Part shown: in pieces, positions 41,906-42,315 of the stretch
How positions within the stretch are numbered: the stretch's first letter is position 1
How the letters are laid out: every line of letters begins with the position of its first letter
Assembly (NCBI GenBank): GCA_002421865.1
Contig: DISE01000031.1
Span: 1 to 42,315, forward strand
Source: Castellaniella sp. UBA6218
GTDB lineage: Bacteria > Pseudomonadota > Gammaproteobacteria > Burkholderiales > Burkholderiaceae_B
DNA: 42,315 nt
Direction of reading: 5' to 3'
Program-made: the position numbers and the translations under genes
Notes under the pieces: generated by a model
The model's input: only the letters and a program-made list of their open reading frames with translations
Databases searched by the model: none
What the model was told of the DNA's origin: nothing

Positions 41906-42315
41906 ATGGAAGCATTGTTACTGGCTTATATGGCGCCGATCATGTTCGGCATGCTGGTGGTCCTTCTGCTGCTGGGCTTTCCAGTGGCGTTTTCCCTGGC
42001 GGCCAACGGCATCCTGTTCGGCCTGATCGGCATCGACCTGGGCCTGCTGTCTCCCGCGCTGTTCCAGGCCCTGCCGCAGCGCGTGTTCGGGGTCATGTCC
42101 AACGAGTCCCTGCTGGCAGTGCCCTTCTTCACCTTCATGGGCCTGATCCTGGAACGTTCCGGCATGGCCGAGGATCTGCTCGAGACCGTCGGCCAGCTGT
42201 TCGGTCCGCTGCGCGGCGGCCTGGCGATCGCGGTCATCCTGGTGGGCGCGATGCTGGCGGCGACGACCGGCGTGGTGTCCGCCTCGGTGATCTCGATGGG
42301 TCTGATCTCGCTGCC
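41906..42315 (+). CDS. TRAP transporter large permease, DctM family (3' end outside the window)
   Basis: The first 136 residues of the large TRAP permease, which drives uptake with a sodium or proton gradient. It starts MEALLLAYMAPIMFGMLVVL, followed by LGFPVAFSLAANGILFGLIG and the conserved VMSNESLLAVPFFTFMG and SGMAEDLLETVGQLFGPLRGG blocks. The frame is open to the window end; a complete DctM of this class has about 430-600 residues. The ATG lies two bases after the DctQ stop, so the genes are co-translated. Confidence 0.93.
   Translation, partial: MEALLLAYMAPIMFGMLVVLLLLGFPVAFSLAANGILFGLIGIDLGLLSPALFQALPQRVFGVMSNESLLAVPFFTFMGLILERSGMAEDLLETVGQLFGPLRGGLAIAVILVGAMLAATTGVVSASVISMGLISL

Noticed and set aside
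1..42315. CRISPR arrays, insertion sequences, prophage genes or rRNA
   Set aside because: No regularly spaced repeats, transposase or phage-like proteins, or rRNA sequences were recognised.

Overview
The window is a dense, GC-rich stretch of bacterial chromosome. Gene order (hemA-prfA-prmC-grxD-ubiX), the fdsGBAC-D formate dehydrogenase operon with its ModE-like regulator, and the protein sequences all point to a betaproteobacterium of the Burkholderiales, most likely Alcaligenaceae (the Bordetella/Achromobacter/Castellaniella neighbourhood). The genus is inferred, not proven. No insertion sequence, phage gene, CRISPR array or rRNA was seen, and no gene-free stretch exceeds about 220 bases.

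Left part (1-8.9 kb): the 3' part of an aconitase gene (acnA), an MFS exporter, a convergent aldo/keto reductase, an orphan panB of the type common in Alphaproteobacteria, a LysR regulator, then a tight operon of rmuC, an exported nucleosidase-like protein and a CorA magnesium channel, closed by a good terminator.

Formate block (8.97-17.96 kb): on the minus strand, fdsG-fdsB-fdsA-fdhD-fdsD encode an NAD-dependent molybdenum formate dehydrogenase and its maturation factor. They are followed by an OxlT-like oxalate/formate MFS carrier and a 40-residue single-span membrane protein that looks like its small partner. A ModE-like regulator (fdsR-like) is divergent across an AT-rich promoter with repeated CATAT motifs. 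The block appears to couple formate entry to formate oxidation and NADH supply.

Middle (18-27.9 kb): a 1128-residue DUF748/AsmA-like envelope protein with an apparent split OmpA-like C-terminus, a zinc alcohol dehydrogenase, queG (possibly leaderless), rluE coupled to a PAS-GAF-GGDEF diguanylate cyclase, a divergent EAL phosphodiesterase, and a ChrA-type chromate transporter.

Cassette (27.9-31.5 kb): YpfH-like esterase, DODA-type dioxygenase, DoxX protein and a COG2085-type NADP-binding oxidoreductase form one minus-strand operon. It diverges from a LysR regulator across a perfect 8+4+8 palindrome. The set resembles quinone/electrophile detoxification regulons and lies on the 3' side of tRNA-Phe.

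Right part (31.6-42.3 kb): tRNA-Phe, the housekeeping run hemA-prfA-prmC-grxD-ubiX, an HD-GYP phosphodiesterase, two tandem MFS transporters on the minus strand, and a TakP-like TRAP transporter operon (periplasmic binding protein, DctQ, and DctM cut off by the window end).
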